Assembly (NCBI GenBank): GCA_947627995.1
Contig: CANQYE010000010.1
Span: forward strand, 1 to 35,821
DNA length: 35,821 bases
From: an uncultured Bacilli bacterium
GTDB taxonomy: Bacteria; Bacillota_I; Bacilli_A; RF39; UBA660
Direction: 5' to 3'
Below the pieces are notes generated by a model, which was not told the DNA's origin, made no database searches, and saw only the letters and a program-made list of their open reading frames with translations. Each line of letters begins with the position of its first letter. Within the stretch, counting starts at the first letter, position 1. This document shows, piece after piece, positions 1 through 10,059 of this stretch. A program made the translations under genes and the position numbers.

Positions 1-698
1 TGATTAATACTTAAAGTGTTACTTGTTAAATTATTTGCTCTTTTTAATTCATCTACTGTTATTCCATATCTTTTGGCGATACTATATAATGTATCTCCTT
101 TTTTTACTACGTATATGTTTTCTCCTGTAGTTGCTGGAATATAATTAACTCCTATATATTCTGTAAGTCCTTTTAATAACGCTTCAGCATATTCTTGCCA
201 ATTGTTTTTTAACTTACTCGCATCAGTTTCTGAATCAATATATCCATATTCTACAATGACTGGAATTATATTAGAAGTATCACGCATTTGATAATAATAG
301 TCTTTAGAAGAATCACTAGGTAATCTTCTTTGATAAAACTTATTAACATTAAATCCAGCATTTTCAAAAGCATTTGATAATTTTTGAGTTAAAGTATTAT
401 CATTTCTTAGAGCATATATCAATTCAGTACCACTATTTCCGCCAGTATTCAAACTACTAACTAATAATATTACATCATTTTTATCACCATATGCATTTTT
501 TATTCTTTTTAATCGTTCGCTATTATCTATGGTTTCATCACTATTACGGGTTACAGTATTTGCTACACCCATTTCGTTTAATCGCTGCGACAAATAATTA
601 TTAATTTGTAAATTGAAATCTTTTTCAATTATTCCATTTTGATTAAGCCCTAAATCATTCCCTCCATGTCCAGCATCAAGGACCACTTTTTTAGCCAT
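1..698 (-). CDS. N-acetylmuramoyl-L-alanine amidase (Amidase_3) with C-terminal LysM domain, truncated by window start
   Basis: Reverse-strand translation begins MAKKVVLDAGHGGNDLGLNQNGIIEKDFNL and ends in NIYVVKKGDTLYSIAKRYGITVDELKRANNL (LysM). It runs off the window edge, so it is absent from the ORF track. Confidence 0.85.
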   Translation of the reverse strand, partial: MAKKVVLDAGHGGNDLGLNQNGIIEKDFNLQINNYLSQRLNEMGVANTVTRNSDETIDNSERLKRIKNAYGDKNDVILLVSSLNTGGNSGTELIYALRNDNTLTQKLSNAFENAGFNVNKFYQRRLPSDSSKDYYYQMRDTSNIIPVIVEYGYIDSETDASKLKNNWQEYAEALLKGLTEYIGVNYIPATTGENIYVVKKGDTLYSIAKRYGITVDELKRANNLTSNTLSIN

Positions 699-817
699 AA
701 ATATTCCCCCTACTTATAGCTTATGATAAAAGTCTATTTTGGTTATTATAGTTTAAAATTTTAAAATATAATATTTTGGAAATGATAATATTAAGACTTT
801 AAAAAAAATTTGATAAA

Positions 818-1708
818 CTATCTTCTTGGTCCACCAAATGAGTGGGTATCATTATAATCATTCATTCCCATTTCTTGCATTATTCCTCCACCAAGCATTT
901 TTATAATTTTTTTTGCTTCTTTTTCTCCCTTTGTAGCAATTAATTCTTGTAATAATGCTGCACCTCCTAGAGAATTTATTACACTCTTTGGGTATTTTTG
1001 GACCCAATCTGGTAAAGCATTGCTATCTTGTTTATCAACTGATTCAAAAGATAACTCATCTTTTTTTTGTTCTTGTAAAAATTTAGCAGTTGATTCAACA
1101 GAACTAAATTTAGCTCTCATTTCATCTAGTCTAGCACAAGCTTCTTGAGATAACTTATCTTCGTCTTCTACAGCTGATAAATTTATTTTATCTTTATCTA
1201 GTATTGTATACATAAAATTTTGAACTATTGGCATTAATCTTTCATCATCAGCAAATGTATTAGCAATTAATTGAGTATATCCATCAAGAGAACAAATATC
1301 TATACTTTCTGGATCATCATAATAATTTGGACTCATTTCTTCAAAAAGCATGTTAGGAATTCCTATATCAGAACTAGTATATCTTTCACTTTTAGTATTA
1401 GAAGTTGCAAAAGTAACTTCACCATTGACTTTAGCGACTTCTACTTTTTCATAATCACCTTCGCCATCGATTTCCATAGAAATAGAATCTCCATCTGATA
1501 AGTATGACATTAGTTTTTGCATATCTTTATCTGCAGAATCCCAGCTTAAATTCCTTGTGCATGATAATTCTACAGAGCTTTGATCCATCATACAATCATC
1601 AAAATCAAATCTTATAATTGAATTAGGAATTATCATTTTTGCTAATTTATGGAATTCTTTTGGATTTTTTCCTTTATATTTTATTTTAAAATTTCCACTC
1701 CATCCCAT
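818..1708 (-). CDS. Hypothetical protein
   Basis: 296-aa ORF with upstream GGAGG-like site; no family recognised with confidence. Confidence 0.6.
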   Translation of the reverse strand: MGWSGNFKIKYKGKNPKEFHKLAKMIIPNSIIRFDFDDCMMDQSSVELSCTRNLSWDSADKDMQKLMSYLSDGDSISMEIDGEGDYEKVEVAKVNGEVTFATSNTKSERYTSSDIGIPNMLFEEMSPNYYDDPESIDICSLDGYTQLIANTFADDERLMPIVQNFMYTILDKDKINLSAVEDEDKLSQEACARLDEMRAKFSSVESTAKFLQEQKKDELSFESVDKQDSNALPDWVQKYPKSVINSLGGAALLQELIATKGEKEAKKIIKMLGGGIMQEMGMNDYNDTHSFGGPRR

Positions 1709-1916
1709 ATTTAATTACCTCCTTTGAAGCTTTATTTTCTTATATTTAGATTATAGCACATACATTTTTATTTATTAAACAATATATTACATTACTTTAC
1801 AAATTTTCATTCATTTTCAAGCATTTTACATTCATAGATATTTATCAGTTTATTACTTTTAAATATTTTTTACTTCACTTAAAAATCTTAACATACTTTA
1901 CTGCTAAATATTAAAA

Positions 1917-1941
1917 AAAGGTGCTTGAATACTAAAGCGCC
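1917..1941 (-). terminator. Intrinsic terminator for the gene at 2010-2684
   Basis: Minus strand AAGGCGC-TTTAGTATTCAA-GCACCTT followed by TTTTTTT. Confidence 0.75.
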
Positions 1942-2009
1942 TTAAAATTTTGGATTTACTTATCAAAATAGACAGTAATTAATAAATTAAAAAAGTAGAT
2001 ATAATCTAC

Positions 2010-2684
2010 CTATCTATTACTTAAAATATTTTTTCTTATAATATAAATTATTCCAAATCCACTTAATAATATCATTCCAATAAAGATATAAATATTTGAA
2101 TCAGAAGTTCTTGGATTTTCTATTTTATTTTTATTTATTTTTTCAGCCTCAAGTGGTCCATTAAATGCATCTAAGTCACTATCTTTATCTTTTAAAATAA
2201 TTGTTTCAGGCGAAATTATAAATGTCACTGTTTGATCAATAACTTTATCATTATTCCAATCGAATTCGTATTTTTTTTCTAAATCATGTCCTTCTAAAAG
2301 TGCATTTTGTAATATATCTGCCGTTATTTTGGTATAATAAACGCCTTCGTCATCTATTTTAATTGTTGCTCCACTACGGGTTACAACTGCATCTTCAGTA
2401 GCTTCGGATGGCTTAGTTATTCTAAATCCAAGCCAAGCTGCGTCTCCTTTTCTTCCCACTGATAAATTTTCCTCAATTATTTTTAAATTTAAGTTATTAT
2501 ATCTTAATTTTACATTACTAGGGTCACTATCATCAACTACGTTAGTAACTTCTCCACTTAAAATTACATCTTTATTATTTATTGCGGTGACTTTGCCGAT
2601 TAAATTATCTTTGGCATAGACAGTAGGAATTAACATTAAAGCAATAGTAACCATAAAAATTAAAAATTTTAATCTTGTTTTCAT
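2010..2684 (-). CDS. Secreted, probably cell-surface protein with LPXTG-like C-terminal sorting signal (NPRTSD + TM + basic tail)
   Basis: N-terminal signal peptide (MKTRLKFLIFMVTIALMLIPTVYA); C-terminus NPRTSDSNIYIFIGMILLSGFGIIYIIRKNILSNR. Confidence 0.65.
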   Translation of the reverse strand: MKTRLKFLIFMVTIALMLIPTVYAKDNLIGKVTAINNKDVILSGEVTNVVDDSDPSNVKLRYNNLNLKIIEENLSVGRKGDAAWLGFRITKPSEATEDAVVTRSGATIKIDDEGVYYTKITADILQNALLEGHDLEKKYEFDWNNDKVIDQTVTFIISPETIILKDKDSDLDAFNGPLEAEKINKNKIENPRTSDSNIYIFIGMILLSGFGIIYIIRKNILSNR

Positions 2685-2790
2685 ATAATCACCATTCTTT
2701 CCTTTCTAAAGGTCTAATAAATACCCTATATTTATTATGCTCTCAAGCGATAAAAATATGTAAAATTATGTCAGATTTTCACTAATTAAA

Positions 2791-2815
2791 AAATCGTATT
2801 TAATAAAATACGATT
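2791..2815 (-). terminator. Intrinsic terminator overlapping the htrA stop codon
   Basis: Minus strand AATCGTATT...AATACGATT hairpin followed by a T-run. Confidence 0.65.
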
Positions 2816-3899
2816 AAGAAGATTTTAATTTAACTTCTGTAGTTTGTTCTTTATTATTTCTATTATATTTAATTTTAATTTTATCACCAATTTTATATTT
2901 ATATAAATAATATCGCAATTCTGCAATTGAACTAACTTTATTATCCTCAATAGCTACTATAATATCACCCTTTTGTAATCCAGCTTCGCTTGCAGCACTT
3001 TTTTCAGCAACTTCTGATACTATTACCCCAGAAATATTGGTGTCTATATTCAATCCACTAGAATATATACTATATATATCTGTTGGATTTAACATAGTTA
3101 TTCCTAAAACTGGTCTTTCAATTTTTCCACCATTTTCGATAACTTTAGCGTATTCTAATGCATCTTCGATTGGGATGGCAAACCCAATTCCTTCTACTCC
3201 ATTTGATACAAGTTTCATATTTGTTATTCCAATTACTTCTCCATTAGCATTAGCTAAAGGTCCGCCACTATTTCCGGAATTAATAGAAGCATCTGTTTGA
3301 ATAACTTTCATAATATAATCACTTGTATTAGTATTTGATAAAGAAACAGCTACCATCCTATTTTTACCTGAAACTATTCCTCTAGTAACACTTCCAGAAT
3401 AAGCATTATCTAATGGGGCTCCCACAGTAAATACTGTATCTCCAAGTTTTGCTTTTTCGCTAGATCCAATGGAAGCTACCGTAGATACTTTTTTAGAAAG
3501 TTTTAATACCGCTATATCAGAGAATGTATCTTTTCCAACAATTTCTACAGTCTCTGTTGTTCCACTTGTAAATGTTACTTTAACCTCAGTGGCACTATCA
3601 ATTACATGGTTATTAGTTAATATATAAGAATCATTTTTATCAACTTTGTAAACAAAACCACTTCCAGATGAAACTAGTTTTAAATTATTATATGATTCAA
3701 CAACTACCACTGCATCATATAGTTTTTCAACTGCTTCAGATAAGCCATTATCTGTTATTGTTACATTTTTATTAGTTGTAACAATTTTCTTTTGAAAAAT
3801 ATTTGTTCTTGTAAATAAAAGGTATGTTCCAAATCCTCCTATAAATAATGCTAGTACTGTTATAAGTATTATTAATTTAGTATTTTTATTGTTTTTCAT
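2814..3899 (-). CDS. HtrA/DegP-like membrane-anchored serine protease with PDZ domain
   Basis: Single N-terminal TM, catalytic motifs TNNHVI, DTFSDIAVLKL, NSGNSGGPL, C-terminal PDZ domain. Confidence 0.92.
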   Translation of the reverse strand: MKNNKNTKLIILITVLALFIGGFGTYLLFTRTNIFQKKIVTTNKNVTITDNGLSEAVEKLYDAVVVVESYNNLKLVSSGSGFVYKVDKNDSYILTNNHVIDSATEVKVTFTSGTTETVEIVGKDTFSDIAVLKLSKKVSTVASIGSSEKAKLGDTVFTVGAPLDNAYSGSVTRGIVSGKNRMVAVSLSNTNTSDYIMKVIQTDASINSGNSGGPLANANGEVIGITNMKLVSNGVEGIGFAIPIEDALEYAKVIENGGKIERPVLGITMLNPTDIYSIYSSGLNIDTNISGVIVSEVAEKSAASEAGLQKGDIIVAIEDNKVSSIAELRYYLYKYKIGDKIKIKYNRNNKEQTTEVKLKSS

Positions 3900-4831
3900 T
3901 TTGTCATCCTCGCAATCTCTTTATAATTTTTTGGAAAACCGATGGCATCCAAAACTTTATCAATTTTTATTGTTTTTAATTTTCCATTTAAAATATCTAC
4001 TTCATAAGATATTTCATTTATAAGTAAAGTAAATTCCTCTTCTCTTAACATATATTTTAAAATTATTATCAAGGCGAATAAATCATCTTTACCATATATA
4101 TATTCCCCATCCATTAAAGGTATATTCAATTGTTTATGATATTTTGTATTATTTATTTCTCTTTGATTAGTATGATCATAAAGTATATCTTCATGTGCAC
4201 ATAAATTACGATAATTTGCTAATATAGGTAAATAAATTGTAAGATCTTCAATTGAGATATTATATATTTCGGATACTTCTTTTTGATCTTCATACTTCAT
4301 TATATTAAAAAGTTCACAAACTATCCCAAATGATAAAACTTTTACAACAATCCATAAAGGAACATATCCATAGTTCGATAAATAATGTGTAGTAGCCGAA
4401 TGCTGCTTTCCATTAATCCTTATTTGTCTTCGCATTTTTTTTAATAAATCTGAAACTTGTTTCGTTTTTTCACTAGACATATTAAAATTATTAGGTTTTA
4501 AATAATCTTTTTCGCGAAAGCCATACTTTTTAGATAATTGATATGAAAAAATACTTTTGATATTATTTTCTACAATTAATAAATTCTTAAATATAATATT
4601 CCTTATTTGCCGGTCAAAATTAAACATAGCATATATTTCTCTAAAACCAGTTCCAGGAAGAAAATATCTTTCTTTTGCACTTTTTAAAAACAAATGTCTA
4701 TAACCGCTAATAAAAAAATAATTTTCACGTAGCAAAATATCTTTTGTATAATTTATATCTTCGATAATTAATCCCTTACTTTTAAGAATATTAATCTGTT
4801 CATCAATTGTTTTGAAAGATTTTCTGTACAT
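3896..4831 (-). CDS. Abi-family (Abi_2/AbiD-F-like) protein with HEPN-type RNLCAH motif
   Basis: N-terminal 'FKTIDEQINILKSKGLIIED', 'ENYFFISGYRHLF', C-terminal 'ILANYRNLCAHEDILYD', typical of Abi_2. ATGA overlap with htrA. Confidence 0.85.
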   Translation of the reverse strand: MYRKSFKTIDEQINILKSKGLIIEDINYTKDILLRENYFFISGYRHLFLKSAKERYFLPGTGFREIYAMFNFDRQIRNIIFKNLLIVENNIKSIFSYQLSKKYGFREKDYLKPNNFNMSSEKTKQVSDLLKKMRRQIRINGKQHSATTHYLSNYGYVPLWIVVKVLSFGIVCELFNIMKYEDQKEVSEIYNISIEDLTIYLPILANYRNLCAHEDILYDHTNQREINNTKYHKQLNIPLMDGEYIYGKDDLFALIIILKYMLREEEFTLLINEISYEVDILNGKLKTIKIDKVLDAIGFPKNYKEIARMTK

Positions 4832-4944
4832 ATTTATTCTCCCTTTATTATAATAATTATATCATAAAATAAAAAAAAGTTTAATATAGAATATAAGTTC
4901 ATTTAAAATTATATGTTATAATAACGTAAAGGTTGTGATAATAA

Positions 4945-5907
4945 ATGCCATCTTGTACAACGCACAGAATATTCGGTGAACAAGTAATGAATAAAGCAAA
5001 ATTAAACAATATGATAGATACTAAAGTTTATGCGATTTTTAATCAAAGCTTTGATAATTTAATGTATTATCATTTTTTTGGTTATAAAAATAAGAAAAGA
5101 ATACAAAAGCTTTCTAAAAAAGGCCATAGAAAAAACACACAGAAATATTTAATAAATATAGTTAAACTTATTAAAGAGAATAACTTAACATTTAATAAAC
5201 AATGTCTAGCATATTTATATGGTTCAATTAATCACTATGTACTTGATTCAACTATGCATCCATTTATTTTTTATAAAACAGGTGTTTATAACGAAAAAAA
5301 GATCAACTCTTATAAATATAATGGCTTACATACTAAAATGGAAGCTATGTTAAATGTCTATTTTTTTGAAAAAACATATCATAAAAAATATTATAAATCT
5401 AAATTTTATCAGAAAGATTTTCCAAAAACAAAATTTAGTGCCAGCTTACTAAACTTAATTGATCAAACATTTTTATATACTTATAACGAAAAAAATGTAG
5501 GTAAAATTTACTATTCTAGTTATAAAACTGGGAAATTCATATTTAGATTTGGTGTATACGATCGTTTTAGAGTTAAAAAATTAATATATTCTTTTATTGA
5601 TTTATTTAGAAAAAACAAAAGATTAATAAAATATGTATCTTATAATTATAAAAAAATTAATAAAAAATATATAAACTTAGAAAAGAACACATGGTATCAT
5701 CCTGTAACAAAAAAAAGATTTAATTATTCTATAGATGAACTTTACGATTTAGCAATTGAAAAGTCATTAAAAATAATTGCTGTAGTAAACAAAGTACTAT
5801 TCGAAAATAAAGATATTAAAATCTTATATAATGTAATAGAAAATATATCATACATAACAGGTTGCTCTGTCGATTCTAATAAAAAAATGAAATATTTTGA
5901 ATTTTAG
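4945..5907 (+). CDS. Zinc-dependent phospholipase C-like protein (PF00882 type)
   Basis: MPSCTTHRIFGEQV... and AYLYGSINHYVLDSTMHPFIFYKTG: His/Asp metal-site pattern. Confidence 0.75.
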   Translation: MPSCTTHRIFGEQVMNKAKLNNMIDTKVYAIFNQSFDNLMYYHFFGYKNKKRIQKLSKKGHRKNTQKYLINIVKLIKENNLTFNKQCLAYLYGSINHYVLDSTMHPFIFYKTGVYNEKKINSYKYNGLHTKMEAMLNVYFFEKTYHKKYYKSKFYQKDFPKTKFSASLLNLIDQTFLYTYNEKNVGKIYYSSYKTGKFIFRFGVYDRFRVKKLIYSFIDLFRKNKRLIKYVSYNYKKINKKYINLEKNTWYHPVTKKRFNYSIDELYDLAIEKSLKIIAVVNKVLFENKDIKILYNVIENISYITGCSVDSNKKMKYFEF

Positions 5908-6596
5908 TCTAGTTTTGTTATTGCAAGGACAACTGCTTTTGCTAATTTTTGTTGGTACTCTTCTTGTTGTAATTTAATTCTTTCATTTGCATTTGATAAA
6001 AAACCTAGCTCTATTAATACACCTTTTTTATTTAATTTATTATACATATAATAATTAGCATTTTTCATTTTTTTGATAGTTCTAGTAGTTTTTATATTTT
6101 TATTTAAAACATCTTGAATTGTTTGTGCAATTTTTTTATTATCTTTATCTACATCATTATAAAATACTTGCGGCCCATAATATCTTGTATCGCTTAAATA
6201 ATTTAAATGAATAGAAAAATAATAATTAGCATTACTACTATTTATTAGTTTTATTCGATTATCAAAGTCACTTTTTTTTCTTCTATTTACACCTGGTGAA
6301 CTTAAATCGTAATCTCCTTCACGTGTCATAATAACTTTAGCATTTAATTTCAATAATTCTTTTTTTATTTTTTTACCTATTTGAAGATTTAAATCTTTTT
6401 CATAAATATCTTTATAAAGCGTTCCAGGATCTTTACCACCATGACCAATATCTAATGCTATAGTTTTTCCTTTTAAAATATTATTATGAACTGCGTTGAC
6501 ATTAAGCAAAGAAATAAATAGTAAAAAAATTAATAAAATAATAAATTTATATTTTTTCATATTAATATATATGAAAAAAAACGAATAAATTTTCAT
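5904..6596 (-). CDS. cwlD: N-acetylmuramoyl-L-alanine amidase, CwlD-like (spore cortex)
   Basis: ALDIGHGGKDPGTLYKDIYEKDLNLQI, TREGDYDLSSPGVNRRKKSDFDNRIKLIN, YFSIHLN, LIELGFLSN; adjacent to spo0A. Confidence 0.75.
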   Translation of the reverse strand: MKIYSFFFIYINMKKYKFIILLIFLLFISLLNVNAVHNNILKGKTIALDIGHGGKDPGTLYKDIYEKDLNLQIGKKIKKELLKLNAKVIMTREGDYDLSSPGVNRRKKSDFDNRIKLINSSNANYYFSIHLNYLSDTRYYGPQVFYNDVDKDNKKIAQTIQDVLNKNIKTTRTIKKMKNANYYMYNKLNKKGVLIELGFLSNANERIKLQQEEYQQKLAKAVVLAITKLD

Positions 6597-7178
6597 TTAT
6601 TCGTTAACTATACTATCAACTTGAATTTTTAAACTTATTTTTTTACCTATTACGCTATTTGGTGCATTACTTGCAAGCCATACTTTTAAACCATAATATT
6701 TTGTATTCCCAGGATTTAAAATAATACTTTTTATTATATTGGCATTTTTTCCTATATTTTGCATAGTAGATGCAGTTGTATCTGGTGTAGCAAAGGGATT
6801 AGAAGAAGTGCCCGAAAACAACTGACATTTTATATATTCTACAGGAACTTGATTATCTGAATTAACCATTAATTTAATAATGGTATTTGAATCCAATGAA
6901 CTAGGATCTATTCCACTGTTATCGTTTTTTATCGAGAATGTATAACCCGCTAAATCAGCTATATTACTGTCAGCTGTTGGAACCATATCTGTTATTTTTA
7001 AAATATTTCCATTAGTGTAAGTAATTTTTAAATAACCAGAATCAATTATTACTGCGTCAGCATCTTCTTTTTGAACAACAAATGCCGCATAAGAAGAAAA
7101 AGAAATTAAAGCAATAACACAAATTATAGATATCGTTATTACTACTGATTGTCTTAATAGAAAATTTTTAATATTCAT
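6597..7178 (-). CDS. Secreted hypothetical protein with SipW/TasA-like N-terminal segment
   Basis: N-terminal 'SVVITISIICVIALISFSSYAAFVVQKEDADAV' resembles SipW-type signal regions. Confidence 0.45.
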   Translation of the reverse strand: MNIKNFLLRQSVVITISIICVIALISFSSYAAFVVQKEDADAVIIDSGYLKITYTNGNILKITDMVPTADSNIADLAGYTFSIKNDNSGIDPSSLDSNTIIKLMVNSDNQVPVEYIKCQLFSGTSSNPFATPDTTASTMQNIGKNANIIKSIILNPGNTKYYGLKVWLASNAPNSVIGKKISLKIQVDSIVNE

Positions 7179-7250
7179 ACAATTCTGGATCCTTTCTTAT
7201 TTTATATCATAACATAATCAGGTATTTTTTTCCATAAAAAAAGACTAAGA

Positions 7251-8015
7251 TTAAATTTTTATTTTATTCAAGTCCATTCTTAACTTATCAGCCAATGTAA
7301 CTATAAACTCTGAATTTGTTGGCTTAGCTTTATCATAATCTACACTATGGCCAAAAATATCTTCCATTAAGTCATAGTCTCCTCTATTCCAACTAATTTC
7401 AATAGCATGTCTAATTGCACGTTCTACTCTTGATGAAGTAGTATCAAATTTTATTGCAATTTCTGGATATATATTTTTAGTAATTTGCCCAATTAAATCA
7501 GGATTTTTTAACATTAGACAAATACTTTCTCTTATATATTGATAACCTCTAATATGTGATGGTATCCCTAAATCATGAAGTAATTTACTTATAGAAATAT
7601 GCAACTCATTATCTTCCTTTGTTATTACATTATTCTCTACAATATTAGTTTCTAATATTCTACTTTCTAAATCTTCTAAATTATAAGGTTTTAGCATAAA
7701 ATAATCGACATTTAAATAATTTAATTTACTTAAAATATAATCTGACTTATAACTGCTTAATGCTATGACTTTTTTAGAAATGTTATTGTTTCTCATTTCA
7801 TTAATAATTGATAAACCATCTTTATTTGGCATTATTAAATCAATAACTATAATATCATAATCATTTTGATTGTTTAAAATTAAATTTAATCCATCCTTTC
7901 CATTATTTGCTTTTAAACCTATTTTTATTACTGCGTGACTACTAAAATAATTCTCTGCTTTGCTTATAATATCATTATTATCATCAATCATAAGCACTCT
8001 TATTTGATTGTTCAT
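7251..8015 (-). CDS. spo0A: Sporulation response regulator Spo0A
   Basis: Receiver domain (IDLIMPNKDGL, K in LKPYNLE) plus Spo0A C-terminal domain (GIPSHIRGYQYIRESI...TSSRVERAIRHAIEISWNRGD). Confidence 0.96.
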   Translation of the reverse strand: MNNQIRVLMIDDNNDIISKAENYFSSHAVIKIGLKANNGKDGLNLILNNQNDYDIIVIDLIMPNKDGLSIINEMRNNNISKKVIALSSYKSDYILSKLNYLNVDYFMLKPYNLEDLESRILETNIVENNVITKEDNELHISISKLLHDLGIPSHIRGYQYIRESICLMLKNPDLIGQITKNIYPEIAIKFDTTSSRVERAIRHAIEISWNRGDYDLMEDIFGHSVDYDKAKPTNSEFIVTLADKLRMDLNKIKI

Positions 8016-8125
8016 TTTTCTCTCCTTATATATTATTTACTGCCCGCTCTTTAATTATATAAGGGATTATGACAAAATACTAGAAAATGTTTTGTCGAAA
8101 TATAAAATGAAATGTAAAATTATGT

Positions 8126-8872
8126 CTAGTCTATAGTTTTATCCTCACATGTCTTCAGAATTTGTGGAAAAATACGCAAATTTGTTGAAGCCTCACCTAT
8201 AACAAAACCATCAATGTTTTTAATTTGATTAAAATTTTTAATATTAAATTCATTTATACTTCCACCATACAAAACGCTATTATTAGTTTTGTAATTTTTT
8301 AAGACAAAATTTTTAATAAAAGTAATTATTTCATCTATTTCTTTGTCTTCCGGAATTTTACCACTATTTATCGCCCATATTGGTTCATATGCTAAGATAA
8401 TCTTATTAATATATTTATTTGATAACATATTAAATATTTCAACAATTTGCTTTTGTATAACAGAAATAGTCTTTTTTCTTTGTTTTTCTTCTTTTGACTC
8501 TCCAATAAACATTATAGGAATCATACCATTATCTATAACATTTTTAATTTTAATTAAAATTTTATCATCATTTTCTAAAAAATATTTTTTTCGTTCATAA
8601 TGTCCGATTAGTACATATTCTACATCTAAACTAGCAAGATCTCTTGCTCCTACTTCTCCCGTAAAAGCCCCTTTTTCATACTCAGAAACATTTTGTGCTC
8701 CTAAACTATATAATCCATTATTAAAAAAACTTAGATAAGGATATTGAGGACATACGATTAAACTTAATTTATCATTAACTATTTTATCTAACGCATTTTT
8801 GTAGGCAATAATTTCACCTAAATCTAAATTCATTTTTAAATTAGCAACAATTATTTTTTTCATAATTATCAT
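8126..8872 (-). CDS. tpiA: Triosephosphate isomerase
   Basis: VANLKMN, GAQNVSEYEKGAFTGEVGA, LIGHYERK, AYEPIWAI, VLYGGSIN. Overlaps pgk by 4 bp. Confidence 0.95.
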   Translation of the reverse strand: MIIMKKIIVANLKMNLDLGEIIAYKNALDKIVNDKLSLIVCPQYPYLSFFNNGLYSLGAQNVSEYEKGAFTGEVGARDLASLDVEYVLIGHYERKKYFLENDDKILIKIKNVIDNGMIPIMFIGESKEEKQRKKTISVIQKQIVEIFNMLSNKYINKIILAYEPIWAINSGKIPEDKEIDEIITFIKNFVLKNYKTNNSVLYGGSINEFNIKNFNQIKNIDGFVIGEASTNLRIFPQILKTCEDKTID

Positions 8873-10047
8873 TCCTTTTTCAAAGCATCTAATGCAACTA
8901 AGCTCCCTTTCGCTAAGTATTCTAAAGTAGCGCCGCCACCAGTAGATAAATAATAAAAAGAATTTTTATAACCTAAAACATTAGCTGCGCCTACAGAATC
9001 TCCGCCACCTATTACTACTTTTGCATTTGTTTTTGACAAAATATTAAAAATTTCTCTTGTTCCATTACTAAATTTTTTATCTTCATATTTTCCGATTGTA
9101 CCATTCATAAAAATAGTTTTAGAACCGGCAATTATATTTTTATATTTTTCAATGGTCTTAGGGCCAATATCTAGAATCATTTCATCCTTTGTTACCTCAT
9201 TGACTAGTTTATAATCTGCATAATTACTATCATATTTTTTCCCAACTATTACATCCACTGGCAAAAAAATTTTTTGTTTAAAATTATGTAAAATTTCCAT
9301 TACTTCATTTAAATATTTTTCGTTATATAAAGAAAATCCTATATTAATACCTAATGATTTTAAAAACGTGTTGGCTATCCCTCCCGAAAGAATTAAATAA
9401 TCACATTTTTCAATAAGAGATTTTATAACAGGAATCTTGTCATCTACTTTTGCTCCACCCATTATAATTGTAAAAGGGTGTTCTTTAACATTTTTTATTA
9501 CATCTAATTTTTCTATTTCCTTTTGCACACAAAATCCAATCCCGCTTGGTAAAAATTTAGTAATTCCAACTGTTGAAGCATGAGATCGGTGACTTGAAGC
9601 AAAAGCATCGTTTATAAATACATTTGCAAGCGATGCGTAAAACATTGAAAGTTGTATATCACAATTACTTTCTAAGTTCCCATCTAAATCATTGAAACGT
9701 GTGTTTTCAAGTATAAGTATTTCTTTGTTTTTTAATTTTTTTACTATTTGGTATACTTTATTTTTATTTTCGTCATTATAAAATTTAACTTCTTCGCCCA
9801 AAATTTCACTTAACTTATGACATATTGGAAGAAGTGAATTTTTTTTCTTATCTTCAGCAGTTTTAATTTTTCCTAAGTGAGATAATAAAATAATCTTAGA
9901 ATTATGTTCTTTTAAATAATTAATTGTTTTTAAACTAGCTTGAATTTTAGAATCATCTAGCACTTTACCATTTTCAATTGGAACATTATAATCTACTCTT
10001 ACAAGCACTGTTAAATTATCTACATTTATATCTTGTATTCTAAGCAT
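8869..10047 (-). CDS. pgk: Phosphoglycerate kinase
   Basis: VLVRVDYNVPIENG, LLSHLGK, NDAFASSHRSHAS, GGAKVDDKI, GGGDSVGA, STGGGATLE. Confidence 0.97.
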   Translation of the reverse strand: MLRIQDINVDNLTVLVRVDYNVPIENGKVLDDSKIQASLKTINYLKEHNSKIILLSHLGKIKTAEDKKKNSLLPICHKLSEILGEEVKFYNDENKNKVYQIVKKLKNKEILILENTRFNDLDGNLESNCDIQLSMFYASLANVFINDAFASSHRSHASTVGITKFLPSGIGFCVQKEIEKLDVIKNVKEHPFTIIMGGAKVDDKIPVIKSLIEKCDYLILSGGIANTFLKSLGINIGFSLYNEKYLNEVMEILHNFKQKIFLPVDVIVGKKYDSNYADYKLVNEVTKDEMILDIGPKTIEKYKNIIAGSKTIFMNGTIGKYEDKKFSNGTREIFNILSKTNAKVVIGGGDSVGAANVLGYKNSFYYLSTGGGATLEYLAKGSLVALDALKKE

Positions 10048-10059
10048 TAAATCTCACCT

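Noticed and set aside
1271-1498. Antisense small ORFs from the track (also 3037-3300, 8343-8600, 12524-12763, 14607-14807, 17223-17486, 20398-20655, 21328-21672, 22963-23145, 24157-24339, 30724-31206, 33313-33504)
   Set aside because: All lie antisense to confident genes; composition fits reverse-frame artefacts of AT-rich coding sequence.
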